This document shows, one piece after another, positions 24,499 to 37,619 of a stretch of DNA of 64,000 bases. Position 1 is the stretch's first letter. Each line of letters opens with the position of its first letter. This DNA is from Neodiprion pinetum. Its lineage: Eukaryota; Arthropoda; Insecta; Hymenoptera; Diprionidae. The DNA lies in assembly GCF_021155775.2 (NCBI RefSeq), contig NC_060233.1, positions 15,138,537 to 15,202,536 of the forward strand, in the 5' to 3' direction. The notes under the pieces were generated by a model, which saw only the letters and a list, made by a program, of their open reading frames with translations, was not told the origin of the DNA and searched no databases. Both the position numbers and the translations under genes were made by a program.

Positions 24499-27400
24499 GT
24501 AAGCGATTGCTGTTTACGCTACACGTATCTTTGTTTTTCATTATTGTAAAGAGTTGGCGATCCACACCGAATGAAATGGACATATTAATGTTAAAAAATA
24601 TTTTTCACGTCCATTTTTTAACTGACCATCGCGAACGGATTATTTCATTCCGGTGCAAATGGTTATGGACAAAGTTCCTCTGTCGAGATTATTATATTTT
24701 TCCTGCAAACTGAATTCGATATCGTTTCGTCCCGTTTCCGGCTTGCAGAGTGCAGGCTCGGGTTACTCTTATAGTTGCAAGAAGACTCCCCCACCTTGTG
24801 GCAACTGCATAGCCAGCTAGAAAGTTGTTCCGAAGCAGCCAAAACATCACGGGGTATGAAATGATAACTTATGTAAGATCGGTGTGGAAGTGTGCAGTGA
24901 ACGTGTAGCGAAATTTGAAAATGTTCGAATCGTCTTGACGGAATACTCGAATATCTCCGTCTTGTAATCGTTTCGTAAATTTGCCAAACTATGGTAGAAC
25001 TGCGGGTTGTGTTAGAACCCACAAAGCGTCACTGAAACTCGGCCGCAACCATTCAACGTAAAAACAGTGACATTTTCGCCCCGCTGGTGAAAAGATTCTC
25101 ACGACTTGTTTCATTAAATCCTCTCGCAGTGTGCCAAATGAATGTTAGGAAATCATGTATACCTAGTATTTACATCTCCAAACAAACTTGTTGGTTCACA
25201 TTTGTTTGATCTTCATATCAGGCGATGAGCAACTATGCTTGAATTTGCAATTTTGATGCTTCTAATTCCTCTTCACACGCTCACGACGTGTATGAAGCAA
25301 CCCGATTGCTCACTCCGATCAAAGCCCACCATGTTATGTAACTCGAAGCTACCGTAGCTATCACCGCAACGTGAGCTGCATTCGATAGTCATGATATCCG
25401 TCAAGCGTGACATAAAAAATTTATGTCAACGTCATACATCGACGATACGGTGATATGAACATGTACGCAATTGATTGTAATTCCAAGTCGAGTGTCTCAG
25501 GTAACTGGAAAATTATAGATCATATTGAAGATAATCAATAGCACTTTCGGTGGGATTTCATTCCGAAAACTTCTAATTAGCTAACCTCATCGCTGTTAAT
25601 GGCTTAAGTATGATTGTATACGATTACTGTGCTTTTGGTGTTTGAGAGTTTTGAGATTGTATCGGTGGTGATACCCAATGGGAACGACCCGAATCACTTT
25701 ACAATGCACCGTGAACGCTCTTCTAGCACTACAACGGCACGGTGGTGAGGAAAGGTTAGGCATTATGTGCACACCCCCGCAAAGCTAGTCAATGAACTTT
25801 GTGGCAAGTATAAGTTGAGAGACGGTATGAGACATTGCGGAATGTAAATCCGGATGTCAGCCCAGGCCACTAATCCAGATGTTTGCACCTTGGGTGGGTT
25901 TAACTTTTTCAAAATGTCAGACACGAGAGAATCGATGATCAATGCATCTCGAGCACCTGCCTCGCATCGTCTGTAGGAAAACAATCAAGCTTTGTTGAAA
26001 CAATCAGATACAGGAAGTTTCTCTTTCTGGATCAAAGCGAAACATATGCAACTATACAGCTGCGTGAATATAACCGTTACCATTCTCGCGGGGCATGAGA
26101 GAGCGTTGTGATAACTAGACCGAGATTCAATATAATCTTACAATTACAGAGTGTTATCCTCCCGATTCTGGATTATTCGTTGAATAAACGTAATACAAAC
26201 GTTAAAAATATGGGCCAACAGATCAGCAATCAAGGTCTGTCCGCTTGCATTAAGTATTGTGCAAAATTCAGACTGGCCGCTTTCAAGATGATTTCAAATG
26301 CGTATTCCGCGCATATTAACGAGGTCGTTAGTCCCTACCCCAATTTTTTATTAATGAACCTGAAACTCGCAACGAATATGGGCTTCGTACCGATCGCTAA
26401 AACGATTCGCTTCACGACTCGACCGAAATAACCGCGTACTGCATTCTTTCATTGAGGTCACTCGGCTCATGACTCACTTATATGGGGTTGAACGTTGACC
26501 CAGGTTGATGGAGCCGCATAACTCATCACGCCGAGTATCAACGACTTAGTATTGGTGCTCTTCGATGGAAATGCAGTAAACGCTTGTCATCGGATGCCGA
26601 AAAAACATGAAACTGAAGTCAGTTAATCAAACAATCGTAAATAAGGATACCGTTTAACAGAAATGTTCCGTAAGCTCAAAACGCCGGAATTCAAATGCTC
26701 GGAACTTTCGCGAGGGTTCCGAATTCCGAACAAATTAGTAGCATTCGTTATTGCTTCTTCGATCATGTTTCAGGGAGGGGAAATTCGGCTGATCGAGACG
26801 GTGGTCGCGTTGGTCCAATCTTGCTGCCTCCGAGAGATTATGACACAGTGCACAGACACCGGGGTAACTTGGCCGGAATCGAGTTCCGGAGGTGCTTGAA
26901 CCAGAACATTGTCGGAGCGAACACGTCCATCGACAGGGGCGGAACTCGGAGCGCTGCAAGCAGCGGCATTGGATCAGACAGCGCCGCGACGCCGCCGCCG
27001 TACCAACCCCATCATCCCCTCGGTCCACGACCCTCAGGACCATCGAGGGATTCCTCTTCCGGTGAGTCTGTCCATTCGTTTCCATCATGCGAGCTGAGCT
27101 GAATCGAAACTGGGAATGAAAGTGGGGTCAGGCGATATGGCGTCGAAAATTAGGCGTTTGTCAACAAACCATTTTGACTGAACAAATGCGAATACAAAGG
27201 TACAGAAATGTTTGTGCAATCTGTGAGATTTTTGGTTCGTTATATTGAGGTAATACAGAGCCAAATGTGAGTCGAAAATCCAGTTTTATAATTAAATACG
27301 ACACCCTAAAGCTTCTTCAGTACCTGTAGATGATCACTGCAGCTCAATTTTGTATACTAACAAGGCGTAGAGAACCTTGTACAACCTGTCATCGTGTTAT

Positions 27401-30400
27401 TTCATTGTCTGACTTGATTCTTAGTGAAAAAAAGACAGGAATTGTACTTCTAAAATCAGGTACGGGGAGTTTACGCAAATTAATGCCAATACTGAAATAT
27501 GAATTCATAAATACGGGAATGAATTGTGACACCTCTTTTTCCGAGGGTCGATGATACCGGATAATAGAGTCGGATGACACGGATCGACGAGTAGCGACAC
27601 TGTGGTATTGGGGAATTATTTACGCAGTTTTTTCCAACCCGTAATGTTCGGGATCCCGACCAAACCGCGACCTAGGTAAGAACAGAGTTTCCCGTTTCAA
27701 CTCCGGTATGGTTAGCGGTATCCATTATTAGGAAATTTCAATTCACCACAAAAAGAACTAGCTGCCAGCAAACTTTTCGCTGCTGTAGTGGATCTATAGA
27801 TAAATCGGGCAAAACGATCGATCGATTTTTATGAGTTTGGGAAATAGAAGAAGTTGAGAAATGGACAAATTCGTAACCGCATCAAATGATTATGTTATTT
27901 AAACTTTCGACATTACATGTATGTATATGTATACAGTAAAACCTCGATTATCCGAATTTATTGGAACCGAGCCTATAAGTTCGGATAGTTGAAAGTTTGA
28001 ATAACCGAAAAGTCATTTTTATCTTAAGGGATGATACAACACAAACTTAAATTGACAAACAGTCTATATTAAACATCTAATTGTAAATACTTATTAAACC
28101 TCTTTCAAACATCGAGAGCTTAATTTTTATTAGGTTGGTTTTATGTAGTCGACCATTGTTAATTGGCGAACGGCTGCTGCGCATTTTTTATCGAGCAAAA
28201 ATATGTGTTTCGGGCCGACAATGTATTTTTTCAGCCAACGTTCGCATAAGTCAAGTATTTGAAGGTTCAGATGGCTGAGGTTTTACTATAGTTAAACTAT
28301 TCCGTGAAAGAAGCCGCGATTTTTAATTTCAGTTATTTTATATAAACGTATACGAAAATCACGTCTACCACAAGATCATCGGCATATCTGAAAATGATCA
28401 TTCTATACCTAGGTATGTCTGTATAAATATTTACAGCCAGCCTGTTTCGTTACGAGAGTCTAAATGCCAATCGTCATGAATCACGAACATGCCTTGTAAC
28501 TCATTTGTAAATATCCACATTTCATCTGCCGGCTTTCGAGGCGTTCGTCAGCATGAGCAACACGTACACTGAAGAAAATATCACGCGCACACTTTCTAGC
28601 CATATATAAATACTCGCAGGTTGTATGCGTACCTGTAGAATTTTATACTCTGCCTACCCGTTCTATCATCTATAGTCTAATGAACAGAGACGATACATTG
28701 ATTCTTATGGTTGTCAGGTTGAAACCGTTAGAAACGATACCTGGGGCGAAGCCTCTCTCGACTTGCGACGAATGCCTTGCAAGATAAAAAAAAAAAAATA
28801 AAAAATAGAAGTGAGAATTATTCGGAATTTTTATTTTATTTTTGTTATCTATCACGTATATTCTCACTTTTCTGCCACCAACCCATAAAAGCACTCAATG
28901 TAACGTTTCGTTTAGTCTAGAATTTCAGAGAGCAGGTCGATTTCAACAATTTCTCGTAACTCACGATCGGCCAGCGGGCTGGGTTTGTGAATTGTATTTG
29001 GTGAAGTAGATGCGAATGACGACGATATGATGCTTTTGCAAATCAGCGAGGCGGCAGAAGCACGACTAACCCATATAGAGCCGGAGCAGGGAGTGAAAAA
29101 GAAACAAATAAGCTAAATAAAGGCGGCACACAGGTCGATAGAAAACCGGCCCCCCAGCTGCAATCGAACAGATCGTATTCGGCAACCTGTTGCCTCGAAC
29201 TCCGCGAGCTCGTACAAATACCGTTAGCCACAATAACCTGCGGGCCCGGGGTTCTCTGCCACGTTTCAGACCCCGGAGTCTCGTGGCATACAACGCGCCT
29301 TGTGCTGGAGATATTTATTCGTATGCATTGTATGTAATTACATGGTCGATTTTCTTTATTATTATTGGTTTTTTTTTTTTCTTTTGAACACGTAGCAGTC
29401 GAGTCTACATTCGAACGGATTAAATTTTTAGTACGCTGTAAACATTTCTGTATGCTGATGGATTTTGATGACGTACGTCGTTTCACTGTGTTGCAACAGC
29501 AATAACTCTCAATCAGGTAATCGGAACAGCGAGTTCTAATGTATCGAAAGAATACGATGAATGATGACATGATCATTTGCAACCGATTTAATTCCACTTT
29601 TCGTACAAATACAGAAGCAGATATCCATGCTTTCATTTTTAATGGTATGCGATAAGTAATAGGTACATGTTTGCAAGCGTAGGGGAAAATCTCAAAAGCT
29701 GTATTCTCGGATTTGGAAGCCTTCGTCGAGGTGGAAATCGTATTTGAAACATTTTTGCCATTATTTTGTTGGGAGTGAATTAGCATTGACTAGTTAATAC
29801 GCTTCAGAAATGATCGTATAATCGAAATAAAATTGCAAGCGTATTAACGGCAGCCATCTTGGTTTATTACTAGAGTTTCAATGAACCTATCGAATATTTT
29901 GATAACGCTTTTCAAAACTTTAGGCATGTTCGCAACCGATCTGTGCTGGATATTTTAACCTTGTATGGGTTTTGAGTTTGGTGCGAACAAAATTTTTTCG
30001 ATTCAGCCACGGCAACTATAGGTGCCCAATTTCCGTGCTACGTCTCGCCAGATCGGCGTTACGTAAACATATGAATGAGAAAGCTCATGTTGAACACTTG
30101 AAATACATGTAAACCATATACATGCGCGGAATGTTTGACTACTGCCATTTGCACGAATCAAGCAGGTGCAGAGTTCCTCTGTGATGCGACCTCGGATGAG
30201 GCCGGAGGAGTTCCGCGTTCTCGGCCTACAGCCTAAGGCTCTCTTATCCTTTTCTCGCCTTTCCTTACCTATCCTCTTTCTCTCTCTTTCTCTCTCATCT
30301 TATCCACCTTTCTCCATAGTCCTCTCCCCGCGTTCTCTCTTTCTCCCGTCTTTCTCCATTTATTTACCTCTTTAGAATTCAAATTTTACCTCATGTATTC

Positions 30401-33393
30401 CCATAACTGTACGCGCCCCGCTAATTCCTATGAGTTTGAACGTTTGTTATTACACTTAACGCAGTTAAAAAATATTTCGTGTAAAAAACGGTAGATTGAT
30501 TTACGTTAATTTGAAAAATATCAAGACGCTGGAAAGCTTGTGCGTCAAACGTTATACTAACTCCTAGAATTCGTAAAATTAACAAATAATCAGAATCACG
30601 TGGAGAAAGAACGGAGGAACATCGAGAATACAGTGGAAAACGTTTTATCGTCAGACTAAATATTCTTAGATCGACTATAAATTCCGCGCGTCCTGAGCGA
30701 ACAACATTCAAATATAAATGGTGGTTTTCATCGACAAAAATACACGACATCTCGTATGCGGGGAACTTTCGCATTCTTACGCAAATCGAAAGAGTCTCGA
30801 TAAATTTATTCAAATTTAATGCACAAGGCAGCACAATGATCAAATCGCCATGGAATTCGCAAACGGTTCATTTTACTCTTTCTTTCCCTTTCGATTTCTC
30901 TTTTTGTTTTCTTAGTTCTCTAACATTATAATACATTTAAATTTTAACTTTTGCAAATTTTGACCTTGAAGTAAAACAATTAGTCAAACACATTGAACAC
31001 TATACAGCAATTACTATGAATAATTGTATGCTTTCAGAGGACGAATGGGGCGGACCAACCGAAGAAGTGGACACGCCTCTTTACTTGGGTGATTCGGGGT
31101 CGAATTTGACGCTGCCAAGAGTCACCAGAAGTCCAGAACATGTGGCGCCGATAGCGAGAACGGTTTCACCGGTTCTTCCCAGAACACGACGAGCACCGGA
31201 AACGAGGCAGCGATCGCCCAGCCCCCATTGTCAGGGGCGATTAAGTTCCGGGGAAGTGGTCAGCCCTCGGGAGAGGTTCCAGGACGCCAAAGAGATGTTC
31301 CGGGCGATGGAGAGGGAAGTCGTTACCAGGCCAGCAGTCGCCAGGCAGAGAGAACCAGATCATCATGCCGTGCACAGGTGACCAGAATCTTGAATTTTCA
31401 GTAGATTATAAAAACGAAAAGGTAATGTGAAGGAGAAGACGTATATGAGATGAATTTGACCAGGTTGTAGCGGTTTGGATCGAATGTATCTGAGTAGACG
31501 ATTTAGCGGAAAATATGCTTCTCGTATCTAATCTGGAAAGTCTTTTTTTTTTGGTTCCTTTTTTACATCAATTGACGCAATGTGACAAAATAGAAGCCTG
31601 ACATCTTTCACGGGGTTTTTGTACCTCGATATTCGTGGAATTGACCTGAAACGCTCGGCCGTTTCTTTGACGCCATACTAGTTCGTGACTCGGTTAAAAA
31701 AGAATGCCCTTAGGGCGAATAATGAGTATAAGAAATTTGTCGGTATGGCGTGCGAAAGTCACAGGAAAAAATGGAAAGAAACTGTCAGCAATTACAAACC
31801 AAGAGCAATCGGTATAACGCAAGCCGTGTCCAAGAAATACGGCGATTATAGTAGGTTTTCAGTTTCATTTTCCGCGGAGTGTACTTATCGACTTTCTCGT
31901 TACGATATTAAGACCAAATTAGGCTCGGTAGATGTTTGCTCTGCAAAATTTATTGCTGCGAATTCCTGACGATCGTTTAATCTGAACCATCGGTATCACA
32001 CAGATTGGCTTCGTCCCGCAGCCACGTTCACGAGGAAAGAAAAGCGCACCGACGAGCTGCCGCCATGACATCCGTGTCCGCTGCGCTGCCTTCGGAACAC
32101 GTTAGAAGAACTCATCCTGCGGAGATTATGATGATGGACCGCGACGCCGACGTCGCTGCCGCTTTCAGGGCTCGGTCTAGATCCAAAGGCCATCATTACG
32201 TCCCTGAGCAACCACTTGAGTCCGAAATCGTCAGGTCTAGGCCCAGGAGCTACTACGAGAGCCCTCCGATCGCCAAAGATCACCGGGACCTTCGGGATTT
32301 CAGGGATCTTAGAGAGGTATATAAGCAGTAGACACACTTTTCGCACCACCAATCCGATTCATCGACTCATTTTACGTGTGTGTTTATCAAATACACAAAG
32401 TAAGTGTACCGGTTATTGTCCCTTGGTACGCTTACCTTACGTGCTAGCATCATTTGAAGTTTGAGAAATTTCACACTAGAAAGTACAAGGACAATTGGTA
32501 AAATCAACGGATCAAGTCTGACACCGTAATGTAACGTGTCCGTAAGGTCACGACTAACCGCTTAATTCAACCGGATCATTATGTATCAATACCTGCACCG
32601 TGCTTTGAATGACACCGAGGCCGTCAACATTTTACTATTCATACATACATTCTTGATTGTATGTATATTGAAACTTCTGTACTTGAAAATGAATTTCAAG
32701 AGTTTGTTATAGGTTAAATCAACATTATGGTAAAGATGCAGCTACGGAGGTACTCTTCCTTTACAACGACTCAAATTACCCTTATCACAGTTTTTCTACT
32801 AACTGTGCCTCAAATTCAGGCATTAAATCGATTATCTTTCTTCCATTGTGAGTCATTTATGAGGGTAGAACGTAATACCAATATCAAATCGCGTAAGGTC
32901 AAGGTATCGAGAACGGTAACATCACATGCCGCCATCTGGTGGCGGTGAGGAAACTTCTCCAACTGTCACGGGAATCGTATTTAATTATAAACATTAGTTA
33001 TTTTTCATCACGGGTTTTGCTCAATATCGATCGAACGTCACAAAGCGTGATGAGTTCGCTAGCTTGCGCCACGTTTTTTCTGCCGTATCATCAGCTGATC
33101 GCTACTTGCGCCGCCATATATTTCCCCTAACGCATTAAGACACTACCTGCACAAAAATTTTCGCTTAATCGTGACAATTTTATCAGCCGAGGGAAATTCG
33201 GGACTCGAGGGAAATTCACGGGAGACCACGACCCAGGACTTTAGCTTACCAGGAGTTGGCTGACCACGAGAGATATCCTGGACTCGATCGAGACAGCGCG
33301 AGGCCTGCTTTGGAAGCTGCGACTCCCAGTCGATATCGTCACAGTTACGCCGAGCCTCCACGACTCGGACTTGCCGCCTTGCATCCCTACTGA
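21167..33393 (+). CDS. PTB-domain protein 1 (unnamed), seven coding exons
   Basis: Proposed coding exons: 21167-21328, 23581-23765, 24257-24498, 26774-27061, 31038-31377, 32004-32316, 33187-33393. All junctions are GT-AG and in phase; total 1,737 nt (578 residues plus TGA). The start is the ATG in CGAGGAATGG, six bases after the acceptor at 21160, with G at -3 and +4. Residues about 12-136 form a PTB/PID-like fold: CSYYVWYLGAREARG (first strand with the family YLG), FKVTLQVSSKGLKIIQ, VHVHAYRCDS and the closing helix VETAELLGGQLKALA. The rest is Ser/Arg/Pro-rich and probably disordered, with RERFQDAKEMFRAMERE as one likely helix. PTB domains bind NPxY-like peptides, so an adaptor role is inferred. 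I do not recognise the orthologue. Confidence 0.82.
21595..22110. repeat. Field of diverged tandem repeats of roughly 40-60 bp
   Basis: The words TTGCAGCAACGTAAC, CTTCGCAAGGTT and TTTGAAATATTTCAGAAAC recur many times in varying states of decay through the first coding intron of PTB gene 1. Related sequence appears at about 35485-35650. Units are too diverged to give a clean period by eye. Confidence 0.6.
24499..26773. other. Intron of PTB gene 1 without recognised features
   Basis: AT-rich sequence between the third and fourth coding exons. The donor (phase 1) and next acceptor (phase 1) agree, so no extra exon is required. Open frames at 24663-25022 and 25763-25984 (minus) and 26108-26431 (plus) have no domain. 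Confidence 0.5.
26774..33393 (+). CDS. PTB gene 1, tail exons
   Basis: Exons 26774-27061, 31038-31377, 32004-32316 and 33187-33393 encode residues about 197-578. They are rich in Arg, Ser, Pro and His with a PPPYQPHHP stretch, EDEWGGPTEE, SPRERFQDAKEMFRAMER and a C-terminus RHSYAEPPRLGLAALHPY followed by TGA at 33391-33393. No catalytic domain is visible. Acceptors at 26773, 31037 and 33186 have good TTTCAG or TATCAG ends. Confidence 0.78.
27933..28288. mobile_element. pogo/Tigger-like miniature inverted-repeat element
   Basis: The left end TA-CAGTAAAACCTCGATTATCC and the right end GGCTGAGGTTTTACTA-TA are imperfect inverted repeats flanked by TA. The word CAGTAAAACCTCG is characteristic of the termini of pogo/Tigger-type Tc1/mariner elements and their miniature derivatives. 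At 356 bp with no coding capacity this is a non-autonomous copy in the intron of PTB gene 1. Confidence 0.7.
29043..29786 (-). CDS. Hypothetical 247-codon ORF antisense in an intron
   Basis: An ATG at 29786 opens 247 codons on the minus strand inside the 27062-31037 intron of PTB gene 1. That length is unusual for AT-rich non-coding DNA. The translation is Ser/Lys/Asn-rich at first, then Cys/Pro-rich, with a hydrophobic C-terminal stretch (LFSLFVSFSLPAPALYGL). I recognise no family, and codon use does not look clearly coding. The lower third overlaps a GC-richer block (29050-29320) that might be an alternative promoter. Most likely a chance frame. Confidence 0.15.
   Translation of the reverse strand: MLIHSQQNNGKNVSNTISTSTKASKSENTAFEIFPYACKHVPITYRIPLKMKAWISASVFVRKVELNRLQMIMSSFIVFFRYIRTRCSDYLIESYCCCNTVKRRTSSKSISIQKCLQRTKNLIRSNVDSTATCSKEKKKTNNNKENRPCNYIQCIRINISSTRRVVCHETPGSETWQRTPGPQVIVANGICTSSRSSRQQVAEYDLFDCSWGAGFLSTCVPPLFSLFVSFSLPAPALYGLVVLLPPR
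30238..30375 (+). repeat. Pyrimidine-rich tract
   Basis: About 140 bases that are almost entirely C and T on the plus strand, with (TCTCTTTC)-like runs. It lies about 660 bp upstream of the acceptor at 31037. Such tracts are common slippage products; no function can be assigned. Confidence 0.8.
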
Positions 33394-33694
33394 CGAAATA
33401 TGGTCAGCTAATGCAATCGAGGCATGGACAAAAAATTTGGCGCTGATAACTATTTTGCGGTTATTTATCTAGTTGGCAATTTTTCCTCGGCATCTTTATA
33501 AAGTGTAAATACTATTTTGTATATTTGTGTCACGTAATTAGAAGAGTAATCATGAAACATCAGGTGATTGATTGATCTCTTGACTGTTAAAGTGCCAATT
33601 ATATCTGTTTTTAACGATTTACTAATCGCATTGTTTATCAGTTTTGTCACCAATTACAATTTGATAGTCTTGAGGTTGAATTCAACTTCGAAGA

Positions 33695-33700
33695 AATAAA
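33695..33700 (+). terminator. Candidate polyadenylation signal of PTB gene 1
   Basis: AATAAA about 300 nt downstream of the stop at 33393. Other AATAAA copies occur near 34293 and 35105. Confidence 0.4.
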
Positions 33701-35484
33701 TCAGAACAGACTTAATGTTTATTTCAAAGCAAGGATTTTCAATTTTTATCATATTCGATGCTGATTATCAATCTGAATCGAATTCGTTATGGCGTAGATT
33801 TTTTTTTTCTTTTCGGAGTATTTTCTGTGACTTACTTGAAAGACATGTCAGAGTTTGTTTCTAGGAAAATTCAATTTGCTTTCGGTTCTCGCCATGAATG
33901 ATGCATAGATTAGATAACAACATTGCATAAAACATCGAAGAGATTAGGTCATGACGGGTAATTTAACCTGCAAACTGCCAAGCGATTAATTTACACGGTT
34001 GCTATATTTTTGGGGTGTAGTTATACCGTCGGATCAATTCCGACTATGCGACAAGATGCATTTTATAAGTAGACTTTTGCGTACGGCATGTTCCAAATAT
34101 GTTCGATGATTTGTAAATGATTGACTGATACGTATAATTATATAAGAGATTAAACCACTGGCTCCAAGACGAACTAAAATCATTCAAATGTATTTAAAAT
34201 AGAAGCCATGCTATAAGACAGTTAATCGAAATAATCATACACTTTAAATTACAATATTGAGTGTTTGTTTATCCCGACTTTAATTGTTTGATAATAAATG
34301 TTGAGTTATGTGTCTTTCTATACAAATATACACGCGGAATGTTATCAATATTTTTAATATACTGAAAACTTGTACGTATTTTAATAACAAACATGTATAA
34401 TAATTGCGGACGCGCCGCACTAACAACAATAACAAGCCTTTACACTAAATTATTCAAGCTTTTTTACGTATTGAAATCTCCATACCTGAAAATCCTATTC
34501 TCAACGATTCATACATCCGTATAAACTTCCTGCGTCACTTTTATTTCAGCTTTTATTTTAATCAAAAATCGTGGCCTGAATGTTTAATCGCAATGAAAGT
34601 TTCATGAAACAACTGGAAAGTGTCTCTTCACCGCAATTTATCATTCAAATGCTTAGCCAATTCGGTGGGTCAATGGCTTTCGTTGCCCTTTTCGTTCAAA
34701 TAACTTGATATGTGCATCGACTACAAGCCATAAATGAATCTCCGATGGTAGAATAGAAATTCTTTGGAATATTGACTTTTCTCTAACTGGGTGCTTTCTC
34801 TTTATTTTGAGTTTTTGCACACGCTTGTAAGTTACATAAAATTGTTATTCATTAAAACGTTGTTGCTCGTTATATTTTGACGGAATCTATGCACCAATTT
34901 TCAAAATATATTTAATCTGCGAATATTTAAAAGTGATTGCATGCATCCTACATGAGTCGACTGCAAGTTGACTACGGGTGTGAAAATAAATAACATACTA
35001 AAGTATAAGTCACTTTTAAATTGATAGAAATTCACTGTATAATATGCGTTCAACTGGTTGAACGAGTTGAATAGCTCTGTAACGATTGCAAATCGTTATG
35101 TACAAATAAAGCCCTGAAATCGTAACACATTGCAATGAATTTTTCACCTATCCATTGAAAGAAACCTGGAAAGAATAAACGGAAACTCAAAATTATATAT
35201 TTGTAACATACGATTCTAGACGGTCGCAAATTGCATAGTCACGACCATTTTTCCAGTTATGATTCTAACGGCAATTCAACCCGAGTTACGTGATCGGTAA
35301 TCTTCGTTTCGTTATAGTTATACGTTAATTCATAATGCATAACCCGTGATACTTATGTACAGCCTGCAATTTGATTGTACAATTTTCATTTGTTCCTTCG
35401 AAAGGACGTAATGCTATTTTTGCAAATAACGTTTATACCAAATCTGCAATAACGAGACGTAAAAAACGTGCAATGAATAAGATT

Positions 35485-35650
35485 CCAAGTGTTCGTGAAA
35501 TATTTGAAACCTAGCAGTCACATTCCTACCATGTTGTTTAAATATGTTAAGCCTAGTAAATTTACTTTGCAGCAATGTTTATTAAATATTCCAAACTTGG
35601 CAGAGTCTCATCGGCTTGCTGTAATGTTTCTGAAATATCACACGTTGTTT
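35485..35650. repeat. Dispersed relative of the 21.6-22.1 kb tandem repeat
   Basis: Words such as GTGAAATATTTGAAACC, TTGCAGCAATGTTT and TTTCTGAAATATCAC match the repeat field in the first intron of PTB gene 1 in composition and order. Confidence 0.45.
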
Positions 35651-35907
35651 CGTACGGAGCAGGTTTCCTGTACGCACATTTTGACGCGTAGCTATAAATT
35701 TAATCCTACGCATGTGTGGAATTTTCACTCAAATATAGCAGTACCTGTTGAACCAGATACACTGATCGAGTATTGTGAAAATAAGCCGTCAGGTATCCGC
35801 ACCCGGTGCATCGCTGGGCCATCGTGATCTCTCCGGATACCGGGAAGGCCCAGCCCGAGGCATAACTGTGCAGTGTATGATACGTTCCTTTACACAAATG
35901 CAATATA

Positions 35908-36421
35908 CAGGGTGAGGAAAAAGTGTGGAAGCCTCTAGAAATCTCGCGGGGTTCGATCAAGTAAAACTACCAAGGTTTGATCTTGGGTGATTTTTAACAA
36001 GGGATTCAATGGTGCCCTTTAATTTGACCTTGAGCTTCATCTTCAACGTCAGTTTCAGATCAACTTTGATTTTTCAAATGGGATCCCCCATTTTTGGTGC
36101 AAAGAGCAGGAAAGAGAGGGAAATTTTACGTTTAAATATATGTGTTAAAGTGTAGGGTTAATGCAACCTCCATGGTTTAAATAAAGGTCAAAAGTATGCC
36201 TGGTAACAATATAACGCGGCAAATTTTGAGGATTCGCATCCCACACGAAATATTTTACACAAAAGTTGTCAGGTTTGGCTAGGAAGATGAAGTTCAAGGT
36301 CAAATCAACGGTCACCGTTGAATCCTTCCTTAAAAATTACCTAAGATTCTATACCTTGGTAATTTTTTTTCAACGAACCCCGCGAGATTTATAGTCGTTT
36401 CCGTACCTTTTTATCACCCTG
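35908..36421. mobile_element. 514-bp miniature element with long inverted repeats
   Basis: The element begins CAGGGTGAGGAAAAAG and ends with the near reverse complement (TTTTTATCACCCTG), flanked by TATA at 35904-35907 and 36422-36425. The inverted repeats extend about 140 bp inward: AATCTCGCGGGGTTCG, TACCAAGG, GGATTCAA.GGTG and TTGACCTTGA.CTTCATCTTC appear in both arms. TA-type duplication plus CAGGGTG ends suggests a Tc1/mariner-related non-autonomous element. No coding capacity. Confidence 0.8.
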
Positions 36422-37619
36422 TATATATGTACTTACAAACCTACCTGCTGCGACACTCCGAAGAGTGAAGCATATTTGGCACAAAGCCGCACCTAGGATA
36501 GAAATGAAACTGCGTGCCTAGGAGACATTTTACACACCATGCAGAGTGATTCATGAATCCATGTCGTAATTTCATCTGTGTAATGCGTCAATTATTCGCA
36601 GTCTTACCGACCGCGTTATCCGGATCTTCTCTCCCTTTCAAATTCGTACGAAAGTATTATAATATATGTCTGTGTCATGCACCAAAAACAGCCACCTGAA
36701 CAGTAGAAAAAATTTTGATGATGTTATTTTAATTACGCTAATCGCGCATTTGGCCGAAGTTATTGTCATTGTCATCTTACAATAATCGCTCGAATTAGTG
36801 ACAATCGACTAACTTGAACGTTCCACTTGAATATTACTCGAAAAGGTTACGCAGTTCTGAAGAATTTTGGTACGGAATTTTCTGGTATTAAATTTCATCA
36901 GAGAATTGTTCCCGCGAGTGAGAAATTTAAGTATATTTTATAAGCAATAGAATCGAATGATTTTTATAGTCATGAGATTCTGCACGATGCATAATTGGAT
37001 ACGGTGTGAGGCCGAGGCTTGATTAACTGTTCATTTATGGGATTAAAAATTAAGTAAAAATAAAATATTCAACGATTTTAACTAATATTCCTGCGACTTT
37101 GGCCGCACCTTACTCCAAGTTACTGCCACAGCAAGACCCAAGTAGGTTGGCTGTTCTGCGTTGTTGGACCTTTATGGGAATAAAAAAGAGGGGAACGAGC
37201 CGAGGGGCAAAAAGGGAAGGCATAAGCGCAAATCGTGGGTATAAGATACAGTTAAATGAATACTCGATACAGAACAAAAAATATTCTTGATTAACTGCAG
37301 GAGATTCAAAGTGGATTCTTGCTTATACAGGTTGTGAAGCAGTTCGCACTAATTATCACAATTAATTGAGCTAGCCGTGAGATACGAATAGAATTAGACG
37401 ATTAGACCAGAGATAATGTTGTAGAATATATGCTAAAACAGTTCTCGATAAATAACCTAGTTATACATAAATACATTTGAAAAAAACGAACCTCAGGAAT
37501 TTTTTTGTGAAATCTAGAAACATACAAATAATGCTAGTTTATAATAATGCGTGTAGAGATTTCCCAAAAAATGATATACATTGTATGAGCTACATTAAAT
37601 GTACAAAAAGGTAAAACAG

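Noticed and set aside
24126..24713. 195-codon frame overlapping PTB gene 1 exon 3
   Set aside because: Only 24257-24498 fits the PTB sequence; both ends run into intron.
31685..31969. 94-codon plus-strand frame between two PTB gene 1 exons
   Set aside because: Flanking exons already agree in phase (2 to 2) and the translation has no features of the family.
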